Positions 8,317 to 18,315 of a stretch of 32,335 bases of DNA are shown piece by piece. The notes below the pieces were generated by a model that ran no database searches, was not told where the DNA came from, and saw nothing but the letters and a program-made list of their open reading frames with translations. A program made the translations under genes and the position numbers. Source of the stretch: a bacterium (GTDB lineage Bacteria > Arandabacterota > Arandabacteria > Arandabacterales > Arandabacteraceae); NCBI GenBank assembly GCA_025774845.1, contig JALGZP010000046.1, positions 1-32,335 on the forward strand, given 5' to 3'. The first letter of the stretch is position 1. Each line of letters opens with the position of its first letter.

Positions 8317-10050
8317 CTAAATATCCGTCATTGCATGGAGATCATGTACCGACCAGATTCTCGGATTCTTGACTCTTCTATAGCCTATGGACTGGTAACA
8401 CATCTCAGCCATGGCTCTCAGGTAGCGCCTGAGCTCGTGCATGCAAACGATCTCATCGGTATCCATTATCGATGCGGACTTGATCGGATCCATATCCTGC
8501 GTTATCCGGTCCTCGACCCGCTGCATGCCCTGCTTGATCTTCTCGTACTCCTCGTCGGTCGTCCGGATGATCTCGAAATTGTCATCGAGTTTGGTCCTGA
8601 AAGCACCGATTGCAAGGGTCCGGCCTTCCATCACCGCAAGCCGCGTGATCGGTGTCGAGAGCTGGATCACCGGATCATAGGCGATGCTGGACATGGCGTA
8701 GTAACCTGCCCCCGAGGACTTTCTTAAGAGCACCGTTATCATCGGAACGGTGTTGGTCGAGTTGGTGTAAATCAGGTTCGAACCGTATCCCAGCAGACCT
8801 TCCTTTTCGGCCTCGGCTCCGATGTCGAAGCCGGATATGTCCTGGAGCCAGACGATCGGGATACCGTCGTCGTTACACGTCCTCGAGAACTGGGATATCT
8901 TTGCGATACCCTCCCTGTAAAGTATGCCGCCGGGCCGCTTCTGGTCGGGATAGTCGGTGTGCCCGATAAGGAACTGGTTGTTGGCTATGATCCCGACATA
9001 GAGGCCGCCGATCTTGGCTATGCCGGTGATCATCTCTTCGCCCTTGCCCGGCAGGACTTCCCAGAAGAGGCTCGAATCCACCAACCGGGCGATCACCTGC
9101 CTGGTGTCATAGGACATCCTGTAGTCACTGGGGAAGATGCACTTGAGCTGGTCCGTATCGTACCCCGGCTCGCTGGTGTCGCCACCGTACTTGTAGTACT
9201 CGGCACCGGAAGTTGGAAGCATCGAGACATCACGCCGGATCATCTTGAGAACGGCCTGGTCGTCCGGTCCTCTGAAATCCGCGCAGTTCGAGATGTGAAC
9301 GTGTATATCGGCCCCGCCAATAGTGAGCGACGTTATGTTCTGGGACTTGCCTCCCTTTATCAGCGCCGCCCCGGCGATTACCATGTAAGCCTGTTCCGTC
9401 ATGTAGACCCGGTCACTGATGATCGGCATGTAACCGCCGCCGGCGATGCAGTCACCGAATACGGCCGCGATCTGGGGTACACCCGTCGCACTCAGAAGAC
9501 TATTCTGTTTGAAGATGTGACCTGCACCGGTCGGTCCGGGGAAGGACCTGCTTTGCTCGGGAAGATAGAGACCGCTGCAGTCAACCAGGTAGATCACGGG
9601 TACCCTGAGCCTCCTGGCTATGTGCTGGGCCCGCTCGATCTTCTCAGGCGTCAGAGGCCACCATGCCCCCGATGCAACGGTGTTATCATTGGCGATGACC
9701 ATCGTATAGCGGTTCTCAACCTTAACGAACGCCGTCACCACGCCGGCTCCAGGGCATTTCTTCTTTTGCTTCCCCTCGCCGAACTCTCTGCCGTAGTTGA
9801 CAAATGTGCCGATGGGGAGGATCTCGGTTCCGGGATCTTTCAGGAGATCGAGGCGCTCCCAGGTCGTGAGCTTCCCCTTCTTGTGGACACGCTTGACATA
9901 CTCTTCACCCCAGCCGTTCCTGACTTCTTCGCGCTTGAGTTCAAGTGCTTTCTCGAGCTCCTCCATGGCCGCAGCATTGGCCCTGCTGTCTTCATCAGGC
10001 ATGAAGGAGTCGAGCGGCGTTCCGATAGGCTGTAACAGAACCTTAGCCAT
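8317..10050 (-). CDS. Acyl-CoA carboxylase carboxyltransferase subunit (propionyl-CoA carboxylase beta / glutaconyl-CoA decarboxylase alpha-like)
   Basis: Contains [69 protein letters not shown]. The likely start is MAKVLLQP at 10050 rather than 10122. Confidence 0.85.
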   Translation of the reverse strand: MAKVLLQPIGTPLDSFMPDEDSRANAAAMEELEKALELKREEVRNGWGEEYVKRVHKKGKLTTWERLDLLKDPGTEILPIGTFVNYGREFGEGKQKKKCPGAGVVTAFVKVENRYTMVIANDNTVASGAWWPLTPEKIERAQHIARRLRVPVIYLVDCSGLYLPEQSRSFPGPTGAGHIFKQNSLLSATGVPQIAAVFGDCIAGGGYMPIISDRVYMTEQAYMVIAGAALIKGGKSQNITSLTIGGADIHVHISNCADFRGPDDQAVLKMIRRDVSMLPTSGAEYYKYGGDTSEPGYDTDQLKCIFPSDYRMSYDTRQVIARLVDSSLFWEVLPGKGEEMITGIAKIGGLYVGIIANNQFLIGHTDYPDQKRPGGILYREGIAKISQFSRTCNDDGIPIVWLQDISGFDIGAEAEKEGLLGYGSNLIYTNSTNTVPMITVLLRKSSGAGYYAMSSIAYDPVIQLSTPITRLAVMEGRTLAIGAFRTKLDDNFEIIRTTDEEYEKIKQGMQRVEDRITQDMDPIKSASIMDTDEIVCMHELRRYLRAMAEMCYQSIGYRRVKNPRIWSVHDLHAMTDI

Positions 10051-11424
10051 TATCTGCCTGCCCCTTTTTTGCCAGTAATTCAGGTATGAAACCCGTGTCG
10101 TAGGTGCCCTTCTTGAAGTCACCCGCCGACAGTATCTCTATATGAATGGGTATCGTTGTCTTCACGCCTTCTATCTTGAAGTTCTCAAGTGCGTTCTTAA
10201 CAGTCTTGATTGCCGTGTTCCTGTCCTTGCCGCGGCCGATCAGTTTACAAATCAGGGAATCATAAAACGGAGGTATGGTGTAACCCTGTCTTATATGCGT
10301 GTCGATCCTCACCGAATCCAACTCCGGCGGCTCGAATGCCGTTATTTTTCCGGGATCGGGCTTGAAGGCCTGGTTCGGGTCTTCCGCGTTAATCCTGACC
10401 TCGATTGCATGTCCCTTCAGCTCGATATCCTCCTGGGTTATGCTCAGAGGGCAGTTGGCGGCTATCCGGAGCTGCTCGGCCACGATATCGAAGTCGGTCA
10501 CCATCTCGGTCACCGGGTGCTCCACCTGAAGCCTCGTATTCATCTCCATGAAGTAGAGTTTGCCGTCTGAGTCCCTCAGGAATTCGACCGTGCCCGCGTT
10601 TACGTAGCCTATTGCCGCGACCGCCTCGGTGACCTTCTTGCCGAGGTCTCTACGCGTAGTCTCATCGATCACGGGTGACGGGGATTCCTCGACCAGCTTC
10701 TGGTGGTTTCGCTGGACAGAGCACTCTCTTTCACCGAGATGTACCGCGTTTCCGAAGACATCGGCAAGTATCTGAAACTCGATGTGCCTGCCGCGTGTTA
10801 TGTACTTTTCCATGTAAAGGGCCGGGTTGGCGAATGCCTTCTCGGCCTCAAGTGAAGCCTCGTTGAAAGCATGCTCAAGGTCGCCATCCTTCTCGACCAC
10901 CCTCATTCCTTTTCCGCCGCCACCCGCGCTTGCCTTGAGCAGGACCGGGCAACCGATTTCCGAAGCTGCCTCTCTTGCGTGATCCAGATCTTTAAGCGCA
11001 CCTTCGGAGCCGGGAATGGGATCGAGCCCGAGACTCGTCATGGTCGCTCTCGCCCTTGCCTTGTCTCCCATCAGTCGAATCGCGTGGGGAGGCGGACCGA
11101 TGAACGCAACCTTGCTCTGTGTACACAGAGCCGAGAAGAGGGGATTCTCGGCGAGGACGCCGTACCCGGGGTGAAGCGCCTGGCAGTCGTTCTGGACGGC
11201 CGCCTGAATGATGGCATGGCCTCCATGTTGAGATAACTGTCTGCGCTGCGTGAGCCGCCGATACACACGACCTCGTCCGCGTGATCGAGGTGTGGGGAGG
11301 TGCGGTCGGCCTCGGAGCAGACGGCTACCGTCCTGATTCCGGCTTCCTTACATGCCCTTATCACTCTGAGCGCTATTTCACCACGATTGGCTATGAGAAC
11401 AGATCTGAACACACTAACCCTCAA
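10043..11424 (-). CDS. accC: Biotin carboxylase subunit, apparently frameshifted near 11211..11220
   Basis: The N-terminus [30 protein letters not shown] lies in ORF 11071..11424. The remainder ([23 protein letters not shown]...[13 protein letters not shown]...[20 protein letters not shown]) lies in another frame, ORF 10043..11266. Confidence 0.85.
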
Positions 11425-11546
11425 TCTCTGGGGTGAACCTCGATATTACCGAACCCGGGACTGCTGGCGTGAGCCCGGGGCCCCGTCCTAGGCTTATAGC
11501 CCACTGAACAGGACTTTAGCATCCGGCACGACCTATGTCAACAAAA

Positions 11547-11675
11547 TGGGGTCAGGCTTGCGAAGTTGCACTAACTGCCCGGGGTCAGAGCTCGAAAATT
11601 GCACGTGGCGAGACCCGCCTTGTGCAATTTTCGAGCTCTGACCCCATGTAATGCTACTTCGCAAGCCTGACCCCA
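11547..11675. repeat. Nested double palindrome (REP-like): 20-bp outer and 24-bp inner perfect inverted repeats
   Basis: Outer arms tggggtcaggcttgcgaagt (11547..11566) and acttcgcaagcctgacccca (11656..11675). Inner arms ggggtcagagctcgaaaattgcac (11581..11604) and gtgcaattttcgagctctgacccc (11622..11645). Confidence 0.9.
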
Positions 11676-11761
11676 GGGGTTTTGCTTGAAAAGAGGGGGG
11701 TGGTTGGAGTAGATTGAGGGCAGAGGGAGCTGTGCAGGCTCTTGCAAAGGAGGTTGATGAG

Positions 11762-12082
11762 ATGTCGGTGATCAAGAACATAATGCTCTTCGGTGTTGGT
11801 GTGGCCAGCCTTACCAGGGAGAAGATCGAAGAGGCTGTTGAGGATCTGATAAAGCGTGGTGAGATCGCCAGCGCCGACAGGTCGAAGGCCGTCGAGGAAC
11901 TTCATCACAAGGCGCAGGCCGCTGCGGCAGAGATCAGAAAAATAGTCGACGAACGTGTGGAGGCGGTCAGCCAGAAACTTCGCATATCAGAGGATCTCAA
12001 GAAGCTCGAAGCAGCGGTCGGGGAACTGGCTGCGCGGATTGATAAGCTTGAGGCTCCGAAGAAGGCCAAACCTAAGAAGTAA
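11762..12082 (+). CDS. Phasin-family-like coiled-coil protein
   Basis: MSVIKNIMLFGVGVASLTREKIEEAVEDLIKRGEIASADRSKAVEEL..., with a Lys-rich tail. Strong Shine-Dalgarno aaaggagg upstream of ATG 11762, which favours this start over 11714. Confidence 0.6.
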   Translation: MSVIKNIMLFGVGVASLTREKIEEAVEDLIKRGEIASADRSKAVEELHHKAQAAAAEIRKIVDERVEAVSQKLRISEDLKKLEAAVGELAARIDKLEAPKKAKPKK

Positions 12083-12093
12083 GGCGGCTGCAG

Positions 12094-13755
12094 TTGCCCA
12101 CCCTTAGAATACAGCGGAAGCTGAGGAGCATAGCACGCTTCCGTCATATCACGCTGGTGCTCGCGAAGTACGGCTTCGATGAGGTGTTCAGACGCATCCA
12201 CCTGCCGCTTCACGTCAAAGGGATACTGACAAAGCGTCTGGGTACCAAAGCGACAGGTCCGGAGCGTCTTGTACTTGCCATTGAGGAACTCGGACCGACC
12301 TTTATCAAGTTCGGACAAACCCTGAGCATGAGATCGTATCTCCTGCCGCCGGAGTATGGTATCGCGCTCGCCAGGTTGCAGGACCGGGTGAGTCCATTTC
12401 CTTTTGAAGACGTAAAGAGGATCATCGGCGATGAGCTCGGTGGGGACCCTTCGGAGGTCTTCAAGGAATTCGACAGAGAGCCATTCGCTTCGGCCTCGAT
12501 TGCACAGGTCCACAAGGCCGTGCTTCCAACAGGGGAGAAGGTCTGTGTCAAGGTCCAGCGTCCCGGAGTGAGAGAGACCCTGGATCTCGACATTATGATA
12601 CTCAAGGATCTAGCGGGCCTGCTTGAGACCTATGTCCCCGAATCCCGCAGGTACGATCCAACGGGAATCGTTAGTGAGTTTGAGAGGACCTCGCGGAGGG
12701 AAACCGATTTCACGACTGAGGCGGCCAATCTCGCGGTTTTCAAACGCAATTTCGAGAATGAACCGGCCGTGTGCATCCCGGCCGTGTTCAGGCAGCTCTC
12801 GACGTCGCGGGTTCTTACCACAGAGTTCATTGACGGTATAAAGATCTCCGACATCGACAGGCTCGCACAGGCCGACATCGATGTCCCCGATGTCGCACGC
12901 GCGGGTGCGAGGGCGGTACTCAAACAGGTATTCGAAGACGGTCTGTTCCATGCCGATCCCCATCCGGGGAATCTCTTCGTCATGTCCGACGGCAGGATCG
13001 CCCCTGTCGACTTCGGCATAGTCGGCAGGCTCACCCGGAAGGAGATCGATGACCTTGCAGAGTTCTTGATAGCCGCCGTCCGCAAAGACGGAGAGAGGTT
13101 GCTTGCGGCCATAGAGAAACTCAATATCATTCCCCGCGATGTCGACCGTCGGGATGTGCTTGAGGATGTGATGCTGTTTCTGGACAAGTACGGTTCAAGG
13201 GATCTCGGCGATCTCAATATCAAAGAGGTATTCACCGAGTTCGTCTCGTTCATGAGGCGCTACAGGGTGAAGATAAAAACGGAATTCATGCTTCTCGGCA
13301 AGGCCCTCTCAACCTATGAGGAGGTCGGTCGTGCGCTTGACCCGGGCTTCAACATGATGGCGGAGGCCAAGCCATATGTTACGAAGCTCATGAGCAAGCG
13401 GCGTTTACTCTCATCGATCCTTGGCGGCAGCGGCAAGAGTTTCGGGGAGATAGTATCCGCGCTGTCAACGATCCCTTCCGATCTTTCGCATGTCATGACG
13501 CTTGCCAGGGAGGGAAGACTCAAGATCGAGTTTGAGCACCTCGGGCTTGAAAAACTGACGAATGAACTGGAAAGATCGAGCAGCCGTGTTTCCTTCAGCC
13601 TGATAGTCGCCGCTCTCGTTGTTGCCTCCTCTCTGATCCTTGTGTTGGGCGGTGACGTATTCCCCTACCGCTGGCTGGGGATTGCAGGTTTCGGGTTTGC
13701 CGCGGTCGTCGGCATCTGGCTGTTGATCGACATAATCCGCTCGGGCAGGGTATAA
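12094..13755 (+). CDS. AarF/ABC1/UbiB-family atypical kinase
   Basis: GPTFIKFGQTLSMR, ASASIAQVHKAVLPTGEKVCVKVQRPGV, DGLFHADPHPGNLFV, PVDFGIVGRLT; two C-terminal TM segments. TTG start. Confidence 0.9.
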   Translation: MPTLRIQRKLRSIARFRHITLVLAKYGFDEVFRRIHLPLHVKGILTKRLGTKATGPERLVLAIEELGPTFIKFGQTLSMRSYLLPPEYGIALARLQDRVSPFPFEDVKRIIGDELGGDPSEVFKEFDREPFASASIAQVHKAVLPTGEKVCVKVQRPGVRETLDLDIMILKDLAGLLETYVPESRRYDPTGIVSEFERTSRRETDFTTEAANLAVFKRNFENEPAVCIPAVFRQLSTSRVLTTEFIDGIKISDIDRLAQADIDVPDVARAGARAVLKQVFEDGLFHADPHPGNLFVMSDGRIAPVDFGIVGRLTRKEIDDLAEFLIAAVRKDGERLLAAIEKLNIIPRDVDRRDVLEDVMLFLDKYGSRDLGDLNIKEVFTEFVSFMRRYRVKIKTEFMLLGKALSTYEEVGRALDPGFNMMAEAKPYVTKLMSKRRLLSSILGGSGKSFGEIVSALSTIPSDLSHVMTLAREGRLKIEFEHLGLEKLTNELERSSSRVSFSLIVAALVVASSLILVLGGDVFPYRWLGIAGFGFAAVVGIWLLIDIIRSGRV

Positions 13756-13758
13756 CCA

Positions 13759-14403
13759 TTGCTGGGTTTTCTCGCGATCTTCTGGACATCATTTCTCATA
13801 GGGTTCTCGGGTGCACTCGTACCTGGCCCGGTTCTTACTGTTACCATAAAGGAAGCCGGCAGACGCGGTGCTCGCGCGGGTCCCCTGGTCACGCTCGGTC
13901 ACGGCATAGCCGAGATCGGGATCACGGTGGCACTGATTCTCGGTGTCTCAGCTTTCTTGACCGATCCACGTGTGAAGACCGTGGTCGCCATAGTCGGCGG
14001 GTTGTTTCTCATAGCAATGGGCATCAACATGCTTTACAGGGTGCGGTCGCTCGGTGAGGTGATCGCAGAGGAGACGGGTAAAGAGATAAGCAGCGACAGG
14101 ACACCGATATTGCTGGGCATGTCGGCGACGCTCTCCAATCCTTACTGGTTCGGCTGGTGGGGCAGTATCGGTGCGACGATGCTGGTTGCCTCATCATCAC
14201 TCGGGCATATGGGGATCGTCGCATTTGTCACCGGACACGTGCTCTCGGATTTCGTATGGTACACGATCGTATCCTGTCTTGTGTCACTCGGGTTGAGCTA
14301 CAGCCGCGGTCTGTGGTACAAGATCACGTTCGGTGTGTGCGGTGGCTTTCTTGTGGTTGTGGGAATACTCTTCATCAGGTACGCCGCCGGCATCGGGAGT
14401 TGA
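13759..14403 (+). CDS. LysE/RhtB-family translocator
   Basis: 214 aa; FLIGFSGALVPGPVLTVTIKEAGRRGARAGPLVTLGHGIAEIG, multiple hydrophobic helices. TTG start. Confidence 0.8.
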   Translation: MLGFLAIFWTSFLIGFSGALVPGPVLTVTIKEAGRRGARAGPLVTLGHGIAEIGITVALILGVSAFLTDPRVKTVVAIVGGLFLIAMGINMLYRVRSLGEVIAEETGKEISSDRTPILLGMSATLSNPYWFGWWGSIGATMLVASSSLGHMGIVAFVTGHVLSDFVWYTIVSCLVSLGLSYSRGLWYKITFGVCGGFLVVVGILFIRYAAGIGS

Positions 14404-14405
14404 GT

Positions 14406-15293
14406 ATGAAGCTTGTGTGGTCGGAAGCTTATGACGTCGATCTCTTCGGTCATGTCTTTCCGGTTGAGAAATACAGGTTGATCAAGGAAAGACTGATCGA
14501 ACTGGGAGCAGCGGCCGAAGCCGATTTCATACGACCTGGACCCGCCGGACGGGACGATCTCCTCCTCGTACACACACCCGAGTACGTCGACGATCTTACC
14601 AATCTCCGAGTTACACATCGCACGGTGACATCGGAGTTGGCGCTCACACGTGAAATCGCCGACGCCTACATCATGGCGGCTGGAGGGAGCATGGAAGCTT
14701 CCCGCCATGCTCTAGCGGGCGGCCTGGGTTTACACCTGGGGGGCGGATTCCATCATGCCTATCCCGACCATGCCGAGGGTTTCTGTTATGTCAACGACGT
14801 CTGTGTCGCGATTGAAAGACTCAGGTCTGATCGTGCGGTTGAGAGGGCATGTGTGATCGACTGTGATCTTCATCAGGGTAACGGCACCGCGGTTATCTTT
14901 GCACGAAACTCTGATGTGTTCACCTTCTCGATCCACCAGGAGAATAACTACCCACCCAAGGAACGAAGCAATCTTGACATAGGTCTCGCCGACGGCACGG
15001 ATGACGAACGCTATCTCGACCGGCTCAAGGTGGTCAGTGAGATTCTTGACAACCACCGGCCGGAGATTGTCTTCTACCTTGCCGGGGCCGATCCCTTTGC
15101 CGGTGATATGCTCGGAGGTCTGGCGCTAACTAAACAAGGCCTCAAAAATAGAGATATATTCGTATTTGAGGAGTGCAAGAAACGCCGTATACCTGTCTGT
15201 GTGGTGCTCGCCGGTGGCTACGCCAGCGATGTGGCAGATGACGTTGATATACATTCATCCACCATGCTTGAGGCCCAGCGACTGCTTGGTTAG
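14406..15293 (+). CDS. Histone deacetylase / acetylpolyamine amidohydrolase family protein
   Basis: GGFHHAYPDHAEGFCYVNDVCVAI, VIDCDLHQGNGTAVIF, YLAGADPFAGD, VLAGGYA. ATG 14406 is the preferred start; the listed 14157 start is upstream in another gene. Confidence 0.9.
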   Translation: MKLVWSEAYDVDLFGHVFPVEKYRLIKERLIELGAAAEADFIRPGPAGRDDLLLVHTPEYVDDLTNLRVTHRTVTSELALTREIADAYIMAAGGSMEASRHALAGGLGLHLGGGFHHAYPDHAEGFCYVNDVCVAIERLRSDRAVERACVIDCDLHQGNGTAVIFARNSDVFTFSIHQENNYPPKERSNLDIGLADGTDDERYLDRLKVVSEILDNHRPEIVFYLAGADPFAGDMLGGLALTKQGLKNRDIFVFEECKKRRIPVCVVLAGGYASDVADDVDIHSSTMLEAQRLLG

Positions 15294-15372
15294 ATTGCCG
15301 GTCTTTGTGAGGAACCGTTTGAAATCAAAGGTGTTAAAAGACCTATGAAACCTGCAATGAAAGGAGAACCAT

Positions 15373-16362
15373 ATGGAACTTGACATTCTCGCGCTAAACG
15401 AGCGCATACGAAAGGAAAGCGCGTTCGTCGCTGAGATGCTCACCCAGATTGAAAAGGTGATAGTCGGTCAGAAGCATGTGGTCGAGCGACTGCTGGTGGC
15501 GCTGCTCTGCCAGGGCCATGTCCTCATCGAGGGTGTTCCAGGTCTCGCGAAGACCCTTGCCGTGAAGACACTTTCGGATACCATCCGGACCAAGTTTCAG
15601 CGTATCCAGTTCACACCCGATCTTCTTCCGGCAGACCTGATAGGAACGTTGATATACGATCAGAAAGAAAGCTGCTTCAAGCCGCGAAAGGGTCCGATCT
15701 TTGCCAATCTCATCTTAGCCGACGAGATAAACCGGGCTCCCGCCAAGGTACAGAGTGCCCTGCTTGAGTCAATGCAGGAGCGACAGGTGACGATCGGGGA
15801 TACGACCTTCCCGCTCGAGGAGCCTTTCCTCGTAATGGCAACCCAGAATCCGATTGAACAGGAAGGAACGTATCCACTGCCTGAAGCTCAGATCGACAGA
15901 TTTATGCTCAAGGTCGTCATCGACTATCCGGGCAGGGAGGACGAACTCGAGATACTGCGCAGGATGACCAAGGGTAACGTGCCCGGCGCGCAGGGTGTGA
16001 CCACACCCGAGAGCATAATCAATGCCCGCAAGACGATATACGATATCTACGTCGATGAGAAAATCGAGAATTACGTCGTTGACATCGTGATGGCCACGAG
16101 GAAACCCTCTGAGTTCGGTCTGGGTGATCTCGAATCGCTGATTGACTATGGAGCGTCTCCCCGCGCGAGCATATACCTTACACTCGCTTCCAAGGCGTAT
16201 GCGTTCCTGAGGGGTAGGGGCTATGTCACGCCCGAGGACGTGAGGGCCATTGGGATGGAGGTCCTTAGACACAGGATCATCCCGTCCTACGAAGCCGAGG
16301 CCGAGGACGTAAAGCCTGAGGACATCATAACCAGGCTGTTCGAGACCGTTGAGATACCGTAG
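15373..16362 (+). CDS. MoxR-family AAA+ ATPase
   Basis: IEGVPGLAKTLAVKTL (Walker A-like), LILADEINRAPAKVQSALLESMQERQVTI, VMATQNPIEQEGTYPLPEAQIDRF. SD aaaggaga upstream. Confidence 0.92.
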   Translation: MELDILALNERIRKESAFVAEMLTQIEKVIVGQKHVVERLLVALLCQGHVLIEGVPGLAKTLAVKTLSDTIRTKFQRIQFTPDLLPADLIGTLIYDQKESCFKPRKGPIFANLILADEINRAPAKVQSALLESMQERQVTIGDTTFPLEEPFLVMATQNPIEQEGTYPLPEAQIDRFMLKVVIDYPGREDELEILRRMTKGNVPGAQGVTTPESIINARKTIYDIYVDEKIENYVVDIVMATRKPSEFGLGDLESLIDYGASPRASIYLTLASKAYAFLRGRGYVTPEDVRAIGMEVLRHRIIPSYEAEAEDVKPEDIITRLFETVEIP

Positions 16363-16373
16363 GTGAGGTAGCC

Positions 16374-17261
16374 TTGATACCGAGAGAAATACTCCAGAAG
16401 GTAAGAAGAATCGAGATCACGACGCGTTCGATCGTCCGTGACACGTTCGCCGGCAGATACGAGAGTATCTTCAAGGGCCGCGGGATGGAATTCGATGAGG
16501 TCAGGGAGTACCAGCCGGGTGACGACATACGGACAATTGACTGGAACGTGACGGCGCGAACCGGATGGCTCCATGTTAAGAAGTACGTCGAGGAAAGGGA
16601 GCTCACCGTTTTGATCGTTGTCGATGCCAGCGGCTCCTTTGATTTCGGGACGAAACTCAGGCTCAAGCGGGAACTCGCCGCCGAAGTCGGTGCGGTCCTG
16701 GCGTTTGCAGCGATAAGAAACAACGACAAGGTGGGTCTCCTTATCTTCACCGATGAGATCGAGACCTTCGTACCGCCGCGCAAGGGCAGCAAGCATGTCC
16801 TGAGGATCATAAGAGAGATCCTCCACTTCGAGCCCAAATCGAAGGGTACGAATATCTCGAGAGCACTCGAGTACGCGATGAGAGTCATCAAGCGGCACAG
16901 TGTGATGTTCTGCATATCCGATTTCAGAGATTCCGGTTACGAACCCGCGGTCACTGTTGCAAACAGGAAGCATGATGTCGTAGCACTCACGATTGTAGAT
17001 CCAAAGGAGATCGAGATTCCTCAGGTCGGGCTGATAGAAGTGGAGGATGGTGAGACAGGAGAGAGAACGGTGCTCGACTTCCGGGGTAGAAAAGGAGCCG
17101 ACGCATTCCGTGATGCTGCTGCGGAGGTGGCGCAGTCACGGCAGGCGATACTCAACCGTGCCAAGGTCGACCAGATAAATCTGCGGACCGATACGGATTA
17201 CGTTGAGCCGCTTATCAAGTTCTTCCAGGAAAGGCAGCGAAGGTTGAAATGGCGCTATTGA
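16374..17261 (+). CDS. DUF58 domain-containing protein
   Basis: SIFKGRGMEFDEVREYQPGDDIRTIDWNVTARTGWLHVKKYVEERELTVLIVVDASGS. TTG start. Confidence 0.9.
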   Translation: MIPREILQKVRRIEITTRSIVRDTFAGRYESIFKGRGMEFDEVREYQPGDDIRTIDWNVTARTGWLHVKKYVEERELTVLIVVDASGSFDFGTKLRLKRELAAEVGAVLAFAAIRNNDKVGLLIFTDEIETFVPPRKGSKHVLRIIREILHFEPKSKGTNISRALEYAMRVIKRHSVMFCISDFRDSGYEPAVTVANRKHDVVALTIVDPKEIEIPQVGLIEVEDGETGERTVLDFRGRKGADAFRDAAAEVAQSRQAILNRAKVDQINLRTDTDYVEPLIKFFQERQRRLKWRY

Positions 17262-18313
17262 GAGTCTGTCTACTGCTTGTGTTACTCCTCGGCGCTGGAG
17301 GTGCGCATGCCGCCGGTGAGGTGCCCCTGTCGGTGGAGGCGGGTGTCGAGCGGAGGACAGTTGCGGTGGGAGATACATTCAACCTCCATCTCGACCTCGA
17401 CTGGGAGGATGGTGTCGATATCAAGCCTCTGGCAATAGGCGACAGGCTCGGCGGTTTTGTGGTGAGGGATGTGCGGGAAGGTGTGGCGTCGAGGGTTGGT
17501 GAAAGGTTTACGCGGAGAATATCGCTGCTGCTTACCGTCTTCGAACTGGGACCCATGACGGTGCCGCCCGTGACGGTTGTGTACCTGGCGCCGGACGGTG
17601 AGACCCTCAAGGCCGAAACATCGCCGGTCGAGATCGAAGTTGCAAGTATCCTTCCCGATGACGCCGGTGAGATAAGGGACATAAAAGACCCGATCGCGGT
17701 CCCGAGGAGATGGAAGGACCTGATCTTAAGCTACGCGCTCCTCGTCGGTCTGGCGGCCGGCACCGCCGTGAGCGTGCTCCTGTCCGTTAAACGCAAACAC
17801 GAGATTCAAGCCGCACTCCGGACCGTCTGGGTACGGATCACAGGGCCGCTCGTAAAGCTCTTCCTGAGTCTTCTCCGGCTGCTGGGACTCGCAAGACGCG
17901 GGGGAGCCGCGCTGGACCTCGATATAGAGGTCACCGAGCCTCATCTCGTTCCCGAGGATGCCGCACTCAAGGAGCTCAAGAGAATAGAAGCCCTGGGCCT
18001 CATAGAGCGCGGCATGATAAAGGACTACTACACGCTCGTATCCGAGATCGTACGAAGATATCTTGAGCGCAAGTTCCAGGTGCTGGCGATGGAGTCACCG
18101 ACATCCTACACGTTGGGTGCGCTCTTCGAGATAGAGGTAGCGCCCGAGGGTATTGATGCAATCAGGGATGTACTTGAGGAAGGTGACCTGGTTAAGTTCG
18201 CAAAACTCAACCCGGCAGGTGAGGCCGTTGCTTCACTCCTTACGCGGGCAAGAGAAGTCGTGAAGCTCACGGGGAGTCCCGTTGGAGTCGACCGGCAAGT
18301 GGAGTCAGGATAG
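17249..18313 (+). CDS. BatD-like membrane protein of the Bat operon
   Basis: Signal peptide, EAGVERRTVAVGDTFNLHLDLDW beta-sandwich, central TM, helical C-terminal domain. Position between the DUF58 and BatA genes. Confidence 0.5.
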   Translation: MALLRVCLLLVLLLGAGGAHAAGEVPLSVEAGVERRTVAVGDTFNLHLDLDWEDGVDIKPLAIGDRLGGFVVRDVREGVASRVGERFTRRISLLLTVFELGPMTVPPVTVVYLAPDGETLKAETSPVEIEVASILPDDAGEIRDIKDPIAVPRRWKDLILSYALLVGLAAGTAVSVLLSVKRKHEIQAALRTVWVRITGPLVKLFLSLLRLLGLARRGGAALDLDIEVTEPHLVPEDAALKELKRIEALGLIERGMIKDYYTLVSEIVRRYLERKFQVLAMESPTSYTLGALFEIEVAPEGIDAIRDVLEEGDLVKFAKLNPAGEAVASLLTRAREVVKLTGSPVGVDRQVESG

Positions 18314-18315
18314 TT

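Noticed and set aside
8959-10035. 358-aa plus-strand ORF
   Set aside because: Antisense to the carboxyltransferase gene; no family motifs.
11425-11546. Possible RNA gene in the accC upstream region
   Set aside because: GC-rich local pairing only; no tRNA-like cloverleaf or recognisable riboswitch could be supported.
14157-14405. Extended N-terminus of the histone-deacetylase-family ORF (start 14157)
   Set aside because: Overlaps the LysE gene in another frame; ATG 14406 gives the canonical N-terminus MKLVWSEAYD.
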